Part shown: piece by piece, positions 36,459-44,308 of the stretch | Position numbering within the stretch: position 1 is the stretch's first letter | Layout of the letters: the number at the start of each line of letters is the position of its first letter | NCBI RefSeq assembly: GCF_001611675.1 | Contig: NZ_CP014766.1 | Coordinates: forward strand, 4,464,001-4,528,000 | Direction: 5' to 3' | From: Pontibacter akesuensis | GTDB lineage: Bacteria > Bacteroidota > Bacteroidia > Cytophagales > Hymenobacteraceae | Length of the DNA stretch: 64,000 bases | Made by a program: the position numbers and the translations under genes | The notes under the pieces: model-generated | Seen by the model: only the letters and a program-made list of their open reading frames with translations | What the model was told of the DNA's origin: nothing | The model's database searches: none

Positions 36459-36468
36459 AAGTATACTT
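36459..36468. repeat. Palindromic double AAGTAT site (AAGTATACTT)
   Basis: The 10-bp palindrome made of two overlapping motif copies, 4 nt after the stop of the CrtA-like gene, between convergent genes that show no ordinary terminator. Confidence 0.6.
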
Positions 36469-36572
36469 TTATTTGTGCTTCTTGAATTTCTGTGAGATCT
36501 CTCCTATCGTCGAGAAGACAATGGTATAGGAAGAAAAATCTTGTGTCTTACGTCCTGATACTTGTGTCTGAT

Positions 36573-37247
36573 TTAGTCCTTCAGCGGGTTTTCGTCAGGA
36601 GCCAATTGCTGCAGCACACGGTTCAGGTGCGCCTGCATGCCCTCGTAGGGTCGGTATCCCCGCGCGATCAGGTGAATGTTTGTGCCATTGAGCAAGTATA
36701 AACTCGGGAATGCTGTGGCCTGCAAGTGTTTAGCAATAGTGAAATCCTGCTGCGTCTTTTCCTTCATTTCCTCCGACTCGAATTTCTCTAAAAACGTGTC
36801 TTCATCCACACCGAAGGTACTTGCTATGCTTGCCAGCACCGCGGGTTTTGTTACGTCGTTGTTGCGGGCATAAAAAGCGCTTTGCACTGCGGCGGCCATT
36901 TCAAACTCCTGCTCAGGCTGCAGGTAGCGCACAGTCACCGTAGCGCGGCAGGCAGGCTCAGTGTCGTAGACAAAATCCTCCCGCTCAAAAAAAGAATAGT
37001 CGAATGGCTGCCCTGTTACCTGCTCCACGTCCTCCCAATGCTGGCGGATGCTCGCTTTCAAATGATCATCCAGCGGCTTCTCGGTGCCGGGGCGCAGGCC
37101 GCCCAGTACCAGTTTGAACTGCAGCTTTCCCTCCTGCTCCGCCACCAGGCGCTTAATCACCGGCGCAAAGCCGTAGCACCACGAGCACATCGGGTCCATC
37201 ACATAAATCAGGTGCATGATATCGAGTAGGTCGTGCTTCTTTTCCAT
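36573..37247 (-). CDS. DsbA-family thiol-disulfide oxidoreductase (FrnE-like)
   Basis: 224 residues from ATG 37247. This start is favoured because a -7 promoter box lies at 37266-37273, downstream of the longer alternative start at 37298. The active site is Cys21-Ser-Trp-Cys24 in MDPMCSWCYGFAP. The long helical insert and LPSLYLLNG with the cis-Pro region match the DsbA/FrnE thioredoxin fold. No signal peptide is seen, so this is a cytoplasmic relative of DsbA of unknown partner, like FrnE. Confidence 0.88.
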   Translation of the reverse strand: MEKKHDLLDIMHLIYVMDPMCSWCYGFAPVIKRLVAEQEGKLQFKLVLGGLRPGTEKPLDDHLKASIRQHWEDVEQVTGQPFDYSFFEREDFVYDTEPACRATVTVRYLQPEQEFEMAAAVQSAFYARNNDVTKPAVLASIASTFGVDEDTFLEKFESEEMKEKTQQDFTIAKHLQATAFPSLYLLNGTNIHLIARGYRPYEGMQAHLNRVLQQLAPDENPLKD

Positions 37248-37265
37248 GGTATGCCGGTTTTTACG

Positions 37266-37273
37266 CAAAGGTA
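37266..37273 (-). promoter_or_regulatory. -7 promoter box for the DsbA/FrnE-like gene
   Basis: Reads TACCTTTG on the minus strand, 18 nt before the ATG at 37247; it helps decide that start. Confidence 0.55.
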
Positions 37274-37426
37274 AGATTTTTGCTTTTTTTGCTTTCATGT
37301 TTATACTCCATTTTAAACTTGTAAACGGGCCTCAAAAGCAATTTTGCCCCGACTGCAGTCAACATTTAAAAGATTAACAATTATCTTAGCAGCTTAACCA
37401 GGAATCAGATAACACAGCTATACCAA

Positions 37427-40195
37427 ATGTCAGAGTATAATTTCAAAGATATTGAGAAGAAGTGGCAGCAGTACTGGGAAGAGAACCAGACCTTCAAAGC
37501 GACTGCCACCAGCGATAAACCAAAGTACTACGCCCTGGATATGTTCCCATATCCTTCTGGTGCCGGCCTGCATGTGGGCCACCCGCTCGGTTATATTGCC
37601 TCTGACATCGTGAGCCGCTACAAGCGCCTGAAAGGATTTAACGTGTTGCACCCGATGGGCTTTGATGCCTTTGGTTTGCCCGCCGAGCAGTATGCCATCC
37701 AGACAGGCCAGCATCCGGCTATCACCACAGAGCAGAACATCAAGCGCTATGTGGAGCAGCTGAAGAACATCGGTTTCTCATTTGACTGGGAGCGCGAGAT
37801 CCGCACTTCAGAGCCCGATTACTACAAGTGGACTCAGTGGATTTTCATGCAGCTGTTTAACTCCTACTACAACTACAGCACCGACAAAGCCGAACCGATT
37901 GATGCGCTGGTGCGTGTGTTTGAGCAAAGCGGAAACGAAAAAGTAAACGCCGCCTGCGATGAGGATACGCCCGCTTTCTCGTCTGCCGACTGGGCTAGTT
38001 ACAGTGAGCAGCAGCAGGCCGAAATGCTGTTGAAGTATAGACTGACATACGTGGCCGAGGCCGTGGTAAACTGGTGCCCTGCCATGGGCACGGTGCTCGC
38101 CAACGACGAAGTGGTGGGCGGTGTGTCGGAGCGCGGCGGCTATCCGGTGGAGCGTAAGAAAATGCGCCAGTGGATGATGCGCATCACTGCCTATGCCGAG
38201 CGCCTGCTGCATGGCCTCGATGACATCGACTGGCCGGAGCCGATCAAAGAAATGCAACGCAACTGGATCGGCAAATCAGTGGGTGCCGAGCTTGATTTTA
38301 AGGTAGAAAATGCTGCGGATAAGATTAAGGTATTCACTACCCGTATCGATACGATTTTCGGAGTTTCGTTTGTGGTGCTGGCGCCGGAGCATGACTTAGT
38401 AGCGCAGATCACCACAGATGCACAGCGTGCCGAAGTGGAGGCGTACGTGAACGTGGCTAAAAACCGTTCGGAGCGCGAGCGCATGACGGACGTGAAAGCT
38501 GTGAGCGGGGTGTTTACCGGCGCCTATGCCACCAACCCAATCTCGAATGAGCGTGTGCCGATCTGGATTGCCGATTACGTGCTGGCTGGATACGGTACAG
38601 GTGCCGTGATGGCCGTTCCGGGTCACGACTCCCGCGACTACGCCTTTGCGAAGCATTTTAACCTGCCGATCCCAGAAGTGGTGGCCGGCGGCAACCTGGA
38701 AGTGGAGGCCTACGGTGCAAAAGAAGGCAAGATCATCAACTCCGGTTTCCTGAACGGCATGGACGTAAAGGAAGCTATACTTGCCGGAATTGCCAGAGCC
38801 GAGGAATTGGGCGTGGGCAAGGGCCGCACCCAGTTCCGCATGCGCGACGCTGTGTTCAGCCGCCAGCGCTATTGGGGGGAGCCGGTGCCAGTGTACTACA
38901 AAAACGGTATCCCACACCTGATCAAGCAAGAGGAGCTGCCGCTGGAACTGCCGAAAATAGATGCGTATCTGCCAACTGAAACAGGTGAGCCGCCGCTTGG
39001 CCGCGCTGTGGATTGGAAGTATGAAAACGAATATGAGTATGAGCTGAGCACCATGCCGGGCTGGGCTGGCAGCAGCTGGTACTGGTACCGCTACATGGAC
39101 CCCCAGAACGACAGCGCCTTCGCTGATGAGGATATCGTGAAGTACTGGCGCAATGTGGACCTGTACATCGGTGGCTCTGAGCACGCCACGGGGCACCTGC
39201 TGTACTCGCGCTTCTGGAACAAGTTCATGTTCGACATGGGATTGGTGGTAGAACAGGAGCCTTTCAAGAAGCTCATCAACCAGGGCATGATCCAAGGGCG
39301 CTCTAACTTTGTGTACCGCATCAACGGCACAAACAAGTATGTTTCATTTGGGCTGAAGGAGCAGTATGAGACTTCACAGCTGCACGTGGACGTAAACATC
39401 GTGGAAAACGATGTCCTGGACCTGGAGGCGTTCAAGAACTGGCGCCCTGAAAATGAGGATGCCGAGTTTATATTGGAGGACGGCAAGTACATCTGCGGCG
39501 TGGAGATCGAGAAGATGTCAAAATCCAAGTATAACGTGGTGAACCCGGATGACATTGTGGAGCGCCAGGGAGCCGACACGCTGCGCATGTACGAGATGTT
39601 TCTGGGACCGCTGGAGCAGTTCAAGCCATGGAATACCAACGGCATGGACGGCGTGCATAAATTCCTGAAGAAGTACTGGAGGCTGTTCTACGACCAGGAA
39701 GGCAACCTGCAGGTAACCGACGAGCAACCGACAGCACAGGAATTAAAAGCATTGCATAAGACGATCAAGAAGGTGGAGGACGACATCGAGCGGTTCTCCT
39801 TCAATACCTCCGTTTCTACCTTCATGATATGCGTGAACGAGCTAAGCCAGCTTAAGTGCAGCAAACGCGCCATCCTGGAGCCGCTTACGGTTATACTTTC
39901 ACCCTACGCGCCGCACATTACAGAAGAGCTGTGGCAGCAGTTAGGCCATAGCGAAAGCATCAGCTACGCCAGCTTTCCGGAATTTAAAGAAGAGTACCTG
40001 TTAGAAAACACGTTTGAATACCCGGTGTCGGTGAATGGCAAGATGCGTGCAAAGCTGGAGTTTGCGTTGGATGCGCCACGGGAGGATATAGAAAAAGCCG
40101 TGCTGGCTGAGGAACAGGTAACAAAGTTCTTTGAAGGCAAGGCTCCTAAGAAAGTCATACTTGTGCCCGGCAAAATCATTAACATTGTAGTATAA
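37427..40195 (+). CDS. leuS: Leucyl-tRNA synthetase
   Basis: 922 residues, a class Ia aminoacyl-tRNA synthetase. The ATP motif HIGH appears as HVGH (49-52) in [16 protein letters not shown], and KMSKS stands at 696-700. The CP1 editing domain spans roughly 270-480 (with [14 protein letters not shown] and [16 protein letters not shown]). An insertion near residues 160-185 ([20 protein letters not shown]) and another near 610-680 lengthen it compared with the about 860 of E. coli; such insertions are usual in Bacteroidota LeuRS. The anticodon-binding and C-terminal domains are complete. A strong terminator follows. Confidence 0.98.
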   Translation: MSEYNFKDIEKKWQQYWEENQTFKATATSDKPKYYALDMFPYPSGAGLHVGHPLGYIASDIVSRYKRLKGFNVLHPMGFDAFGLPAEQYAIQTGQHPAITTEQNIKRYVEQLKNIGFSFDWEREIRTSEPDYYKWTQWIFMQLFNSYYNYSTDKAEPIDALVRVFEQSGNEKVNAACDEDTPAFSSADWASYSEQQQAEMLLKYRLTYVAEAVVNWCPAMGTVLANDEVVGGVSERGGYPVERKKMRQWMMRITAYAERLLHGLDDIDWPEPIKEMQRNWIGKSVGAELDFKVENAADKIKVFTTRIDTIFGVSFVVLAPEHDLVAQITTDAQRAEVEAYVNVAKNRSERERMTDVKAVSGVFTGAYATNPISNERVPIWIADYVLAGYGTGAVMAVPGHDSRDYAFAKHFNLPIPEVVAGGNLEVEAYGAKEGKIINSGFLNGMDVKEAILAGIARAEELGVGKGRTQFRMRDAVFSRQRYWGEPVPVYYKNGIPHLIKQEELPLELPKIDAYLPTETGEPPLGRAVDWKYENEYEYELSTMPGWAGSSWYWYRYMDPQNDSAFADEDIVKYWRNVDLYIGGSEHATGHLLYSRFWNKFMFDMGLVVEQEPFKKLINQGMIQGRSNFVYRINGTNKYVSFGLKEQYETSQLHVDVNIVENDVLDLEAFKNWRPENEDAEFILEDGKYICGVEIEKMSKSKYNVVNPDDIVERQGADTLRMYEMFLGPLEQFKPWNTNGMDGVHKFLKKYWRLFYDQEGNLQVTDEQPTAQELKALHKTIKKVEDDIERFSFNTSVSTFMICVNELSQLKCSKRAILEPLTVILSPYAPHITEELWQQLGHSESISYASFPEFKEEYLLENTFEYPVSVNGKMRAKLEFALDAPREDIEKAVLAEEQVTKFFEGKAPKKVILVPGKIINIVV

Positions 40196-40213
40196 ATACA
40201 GCTTTAGCTAAAC

Positions 40214-40250
40214 AAAAAAGCCGTACAGGATGAACCTGTACGGCTTTTTT
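40214..40250 (+). terminator. Intrinsic terminator after leuS
   Basis: AAAAAAGCCGTACAGG (40214-40229) pairs perfectly with 40235-40250 around a 5-nt loop; it can also serve the convergent marR gene. Confidence 0.9.
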
Positions 40251-40335
40251 GTTTAACCTGATCAGGAGAGATACGGCAGGTAAAATGTATGCCGCTCTAT
40301 GATCAGAAAAAGAGGTTAGATTAGTTTAGAATAGA

Positions 40336-40836
40336 TCAGGCGTTTATGCTCTCTGTAGTAATTGTTTTTTCATCCGCTGCATTTATAGATTCTCTTACTT
40401 TGTAAAGAAGGTGCACCAAGGTTGTCGCCTCTTCTTCTGTGAGCCCCTTCAATAAGTTATCCAACTCCCCCAGGTCAGCATCAATGTTATTTATTAATTC
40501 CTGCCCCACCGGAGAAATGAGGATGTTAACCAAACGCTTATCAGCGGGATTCTGGGTAACTGTTACAAGACCTTTTGCACTTAATCTGCTTACCAACCGC
40601 GACGCATCCGACATCTTATCAAGCATTTTTTCACGCATGAAGGAAGTAGAGACAGGTTTTGGATGTTGATCGCGAAGAATACGCAACGCATTGTACTGTT
40701 GCGAGGTAATGTTATGTCTTTTAAAAAAGGTTTCATACCCATTGCTCAGAAAGCCATAGGTGTACAGGATGCTAACACTGGCTTTCTGCCATTCATTCCG
40801 GAAGCTTTTGATTCCGACTTCGTTCTCTAGAATCAT
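40336..40836 (-). CDS. MarR-family transcriptional regulator
   Basis: 166 residues. The winged-helix core is clear: ITSQQYNALRILRDQHPKPVSTSFMREKMLDKMSDASRLVSRLSAKGLVTVTQNPADKRLVNILIS, where DKRLVNI is the MarR wing. Flanking helices form the dimer interface. MarR proteins repress genes for stress or efflux and release DNA on binding small ligands. Its own upstream region (40837-41136) is long and AT-rich, but I see no clear pair of operator half-sites. The targets are unknown. Confidence 0.9.
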   Translation of the reverse strand: MILENEVGIKSFRNEWQKASVSILYTYGFLSNGYETFFKRHNITSQQYNALRILRDQHPKPVSTSFMREKMLDKMSDASRLVSRLSAKGLVTVTQNPADKRLVNILISPVGQELINNIDADLGELDNLLKGLTEEEATTLVHLLYKVRESINAADEKTITTESINA

Positions 40837-41136
40837 ATTATTTGTAAGGTGAGTTTCTCAATAATAATAAAAAAAAACCTTTTTTCTGAGCCTGTCAGCA
40901 GCTTTTTTTATCCTGCGGTAAGGTACGGCGAAAGTTATTTAAATCTCTTTCCAGCAAAAAGCACCTGATAAGCTAATGTATGTACATAAAATAGCCATTG
41001 ATTTAAACGCGGCTTCCCGCTACAGTACTACTGAAAAACAGGCGTTTCTTGTTTATTGGGTGTTATAAAGATGCAGAAAACGCTATTTTTAAACATTTAA
41101 TAGTAGCTGAAACACCTCAAGTTCTGCTCGTACCAC
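40837..41136. other. Gene-free AT-rich region upstream of the marR gene
   Basis: About 300 bp without a credible reading frame. It contains homopolymer A/T runs near 40870-40890 and a 10-bp perfect palindrome TATGTACATA at 40979-40988, which might be a regulator site. No TAnnTTTG box facing the marR gene was found. Confidence 0.4.
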
Positions 41137-41180
41137 AAAAAAATCCCCGGCTGCTAAAACACGTAAGCAAACGGGGATTT
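41136..41180 (-). terminator. Terminator of the small membrane-protein gene
   Basis: On the minus strand AAATCCCCG and CGGGGATTT (plus-strand 41172-41180 and 41141-41149) pair and are followed by a run of T (A tract 41136-41143 on the plus strand). The loop is about 22 nt and may contain more pairing. Confidence 0.7.
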
Positions 41181-41200
41181 CTGTCTTAGAGCACTTAAGG

Positions 41201-41368
41201 CTAAATATGTGTCACAATAAAATAAATAATACCAGCCAGAAACATCAACATCGAAATTTTATTGATGGTGTGCATGGTGCGCAAATTGAAATTCGTCTTG
41301 CGGTTTGGGTCTTTCTTTCGGAAGAAGTAGTTGGCCACCTCCGACAAATCAAACAATCCCTTTTTCAT
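41201..41368 (-). CDS. 55-residue single-span membrane protein, conserved-looking
   Basis: ATG at 41368, TAG stop at 41201-41203. The product starts MKKGLFDLSEVANYFFRKKD, has a basic middle with PNRKTNFNLRTMHTINK, and ends in one hydrophobic segment (MLMFLAGIIYFIVTHI). It has its own terminator, lies 120 bp downstream of ispG on the same strand, and looks like the short DUF6728-type proteins of Bacteroidota (recalled, not checked). The likely topology is cytoplasmic N-terminus with a C-terminal anchor. The function is unknown. Plus-strand frames over this stretch are less protein-like. Confidence 0.65.
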   Translation of the reverse strand: MKKGLFDLSEVANYFFRKKDPNRKTNFNLRTMHTINKISMLMFLAGIIYFIVTHI

Positions 41369-41488
41369 ATATTAGGTTTAAGTTGTTACGTAGTTGCTCC
41401 GGGCACTAGCAGTTAAACTCCTGCCCTACTGTTACATTAACAAAAAAATGAGGCAAACTATTTAAAAAAAATCAATTATTTAGACAGT

Positions 41489-43483
41489 TTATTCCTCCAG
41501 ATGGATGGGTTCAATCCACTTGTCATCCTCCCGAATAAGGTCAATCAACTCATCCACGGCACGATCAGCCGGAACCGCCTTTTTGATTACGTTCTGCCCG
41601 CGGTACAAGGCTATTTTGTCTTTACCAACGCCTACATACCCATAGTCTGCGTCAGCCATCTCACCGGGGCCGTTTACAATGCAGCCCATAATCCCGATTT
41701 TCACTCCTTTCAGGTGATCGGTGCGCTTACGTATCATCGCGGTGGTCTCCTGCAGATCAAAAAGGGTGCGGCCGCAGCTCGGGCAGCTGATATACTCGGT
41801 TTTGCTCATGCGCGTTCGCGCCGCCTGCAGAATACCGAAGCTTAGGTTGTTCAGTTGCTCAATTGTCTGCAGTTCCTCCGGCTTCTCCTGCAAGGGCAGC
41901 AGTTCGGTACCCAGCAGCACGCCATCACACAGTCCGTCAATCAGCAGGCCGCCCACGTCGGTAGCGGCATATAACTGCACTTCGTCAGGCGTTAGCTGGC
42001 CATAAGCGCGTTTGATAATACACGGCGTCTGCACCCCATTGTTCACGAGCCTGAAGAAGCACTTGCGCAGCTCCGGCATGGCGTGCTCGTTATGCGTGTG
42101 CAGCACCAGTACTGCAGTTATATCACGCTTTAGTTGCTCCAGCAGTTCCGGAGTTAGCTCGTGTATGGTGGCAAGTATGAAATTCTGTGTCGGATGGCGC
42201 TCAGCGTTGGAGAGGTAGGTTGCCGTATCCATCAGCGGATGCCGTCCTTTGCGCTCCTGAATTTTGGTCCAGGCAGTATAATTAACAATCTCCTGCAGGC
42301 CGTTGGGCAGCATAAAATTAATGGCGGTATCACCTGTATAAATAAAATCCGCCCCCAGGTCGTTCATGTTAAATTTGTCGAGCAACATGGAGTACAGGTG
42401 ACCCACGCTTTTCAGGTCCGCATACTTTACATCCTGCAGTCGGCTAAGATCCGCCACCACGCGGGGAACATTCAGGGCACCGATATTCTCCACTTCCGTT
42501 GTCTCGCGGCGGTGGTATTGAAAAGGATTGATCGGCACATGGCAGATCGGCTCGATGGGCTGGGCTTTCTCGGCACGGTGAGTATAACGATTGATCAGCG
42601 CCTGGGCAACTGGTGCCTCAGCCTCCGGTGCCTCTGTCAGCGATACACGCACGGTGTCTCCCAATCCATCCTCGAGCAGGGTTCCTATTCCAACGGCTGA
42701 TTTGATTCGACCGTCCTCTGCCTCTCCGGCTTCGGTTACCCCAAGGTGCAGCGGATACGGCTGCAGGCCTTCCTCTTCGAGCTTCTGCACCAGCAACCGG
42801 TAGGCCTGCACCATTACCTGTGTGTTGGAGGCCTTCATCGAAATCACGATGTCGTAATATGCTTCTGCCTCGCAGATACGAATAAACTCCAACGCACTCT
42901 CCACCATCCCCAGCGGCGTATCGCCGTAGCGGCTCAGGATGCGGTCGGAAAGGGAGCCGTGGTTGGTGCCGATGCGCATGGCCGTCCCATACTCCTTGCA
43001 AATGCGCACCAGCGGCTCAAAACGCTCCCGGATGCGGTCCAGCTCTGCCTGGTACGAAACATCATCGTATTCTATTACCTGAAACTTCTTTTTATCGGCA
43101 TAATTACCTGGGTTCACGCGCACTTTCTCAATAAGGCGGGCAGCCACCTCGGCGGCATTCGGAGTAAAGTGTATATCGGCGATAAGCGGCACACTGTAGC
43201 CGCGCCGCTTCAGCTCGTCTTTTATATTCTTTAGATTTTCAGCCTCTTTTATACTTGGGGCCGTGATACGGATGTACTCACAGCCCGCCTCGATCATGCG
43301 AATGCACTGCTCCACAGATCCGAGCGTGTCCATGGTGTCCACGGTCGTCATCGACTGCACGCGAATGGGATTATCGCCTCCCACAGGTACTCCCCCGATA
43401 TTAACCACGCGCGTTTTCCTGCGCTCGTACGCCACCAGGCTCGGGCTATAGGTTTTATTCATTTCTTGCAATTGCTGCTCCAT
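41489..43483 (-). CDS. ispG: 4-hydroxy-3-methylbut-2-enyl diphosphate synthase (long form IspG)
   Basis: 664 residues, the long GcpE/IspG form with an extra central domain (about residues 280-560) found in Bacteroidota, Chlamydiae and plants. The N-terminal TIM barrel begins VNIGGVPVGGDNPIRVQSMTTVDT. The [4Fe-4S] ligands are in SCPSCGRTLFDL and GIMGCIVNGPGEMADADYGYVG near the C-terminus. It performs the reductive ring opening of MEcPP to HMBPP in the MEP isoprenoid pathway, so this organism uses MEP. The start could be Met1 or Met8. No promoter box is visible. Confidence 0.96.
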   Translation of the reverse strand: MEQQLQEMNKTYSPSLVAYERRKTRVVNIGGVPVGGDNPIRVQSMTTVDTMDTLGSVEQCIRMIEAGCEYIRITAPSIKEAENLKNIKDELKRRGYSVPLIADIHFTPNAAEVAARLIEKVRVNPGNYADKKKFQVIEYDDVSYQAELDRIRERFEPLVRICKEYGTAMRIGTNHGSLSDRILSRYGDTPLGMVESALEFIRICEAEAYYDIVISMKASNTQVMVQAYRLLVQKLEEEGLQPYPLHLGVTEAGEAEDGRIKSAVGIGTLLEDGLGDTVRVSLTEAPEAEAPVAQALINRYTHRAEKAQPIEPICHVPINPFQYHRRETTEVENIGALNVPRVVADLSRLQDVKYADLKSVGHLYSMLLDKFNMNDLGADFIYTGDTAINFMLPNGLQEIVNYTAWTKIQERKGRHPLMDTATYLSNAERHPTQNFILATIHELTPELLEQLKRDITAVLVLHTHNEHAMPELRKCFFRLVNNGVQTPCIIKRAYGQLTPDEVQLYAATDVGGLLIDGLCDGVLLGTELLPLQEKPEELQTIEQLNNLSFGILQAARTRMSKTEYISCPSCGRTLFDLQETTAMIRKRTDHLKGVKIGIMGCIVNGPGEMADADYGYVGVGKDKIALYRGQNVIKKAVPADRAVDELIDLIREDDKWIEPIHLEE

Positions 43484-43621
43484 CTGTTTCTTTAACTAAA
43501 GTCGCATGTGCTTTGTTCAAAGGGCAAAATACGTAAATTTATGCGCAACCTCCCGCAGATTCTGCTATTTCCGCAGCCTGTGGGCCGCTGCTGAATTTAT
43601 ACTTATCAAGAACATACATTT

Positions 43622-44140
43622 ATGGCAGAAATCAAGCCGGATAAAAAGCCGCTCGTACTGCTCGCCAGTGCCCGCTACGCTAGTGCTACAGAGCGCCTGG
43701 TGAAGCTGTTGCTGGCGCAGGAGAAGTATACTTGCATTAACCTGCTTGACTTTGAGATCAATTCTTACTCCTATAGTGGCGAGTATGCGGAAGCAGATGC
43801 GTTTCTGAAGGTGGTACGGCAGATGCAGCAGCACGAGAAGCTGATTTTCGCTACGCCTGTGTACTGGTACGCCATGAGCGGCCTGCTCAAAATTTTTTTC
43901 GACCGGCTGACGGACCTAGTAACAATAGAAAAGCAGATGGGCCGCAGCCTGAAAGGAAAGGAAGTATACGTACTTGCCGTAGGCTCAGACGAAGCTTTGC
44001 CCCTTGGTTTTGAGGAGCCTTTCCGGTTAACCGCCGCGTACTTCGATATGACCTATGCAGGCTGTTACTATCGCCCTGAAGCAAAACTGATAGCCCCTCT
44101 TCCCGGTTCGGCCGATTTTTTGCGTAGGTTATACTTGTAA
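43622..44140 (+). CDS. Flavodoxin-fold NAD(P)H-dependent FMN reductase-like protein
   Basis: 172 residues. VLLASARYASATERLV near the start is the phosphate-binding loop of the flavodoxin-like FMN reductase fold. ATPVYWYAMSGLLKIFFDRLTDL is the conserved P-x-Y-x-x-x-x-x-L-K-x-x-x-D-R flavin segment. Members reduce quinones, azo compounds or FMN with NAD(P)H; the specific role is unknown. The gene diverges from ispG. Four AAGTATA/TATACTT sites lie in or next to it, one being the full palindrome AAGTATACTT at 43724-43733. Confidence 0.82.
   Translation: MAEIKPDKKPLVLLASARYASATERLVKLLLAQEKYTCINLLDFEINSYSYSGEYAEADAFLKVVRQMQQHEKLIFATPVYWYAMSGLLKIFFDRLTDLVTIEKQMGRSLKGKEVYVLAVGSDEALPLGFEEPFRLTAAYFDMTYAGCYYRPEAKLIAPLPGSADFLRRLYL
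43724..43733. repeat. Palindromic double AAGTAT site (AAGTATACTT)
   Basis: Two oppositely oriented copies of the abundant motif share their central TA, inside the flavoprotein gene. The second such site is at 36459-36468. Confidence 0.6.
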
Positions 44141-44217
44141 GCGGGCTATATTGTAAAAGATCGGGTAGTTTACTTATTGCCTACTATAACTTCTCTTTTC
44201 AGTGTCTTTCCTGAAGT

Positions 44218-44232
44218 TATACTTTAAGTATA
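44218..44232. repeat. Inverted pair of motif copies (TATACTT-T-AAGTATA)
   Basis: A 15-bp palindrome with a single central T, formed by two heptamer copies, immediately upstream of the bidirectional terminator at 44237. Confidence 0.6.
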
Positions 44233-44236
44233 CGCA

Positions 44237-44276
44237 AAAAAGCACGGGCATCCTGTTACAGATGCCCGTGCTTTTT
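44237..44276. terminator. Bidirectional terminator between the flavoprotein gene and glnN
   Basis: AAAAAGCACGGGCATC (44237-44252) pairs perfectly over 16 bp with 44261-44276 around an 8-nt loop. Confidence 0.9.
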
Positions 44277-44308
44277 CAACCTAAATTATCTCTTTGTACT
44301 TTCGGCTC

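Noticed and set aside
38396-39295. Minus-strand frame inside leuS, 299 codons
   Set aside because: Shadow of leuS on the opposite strand; no recognisable motif.
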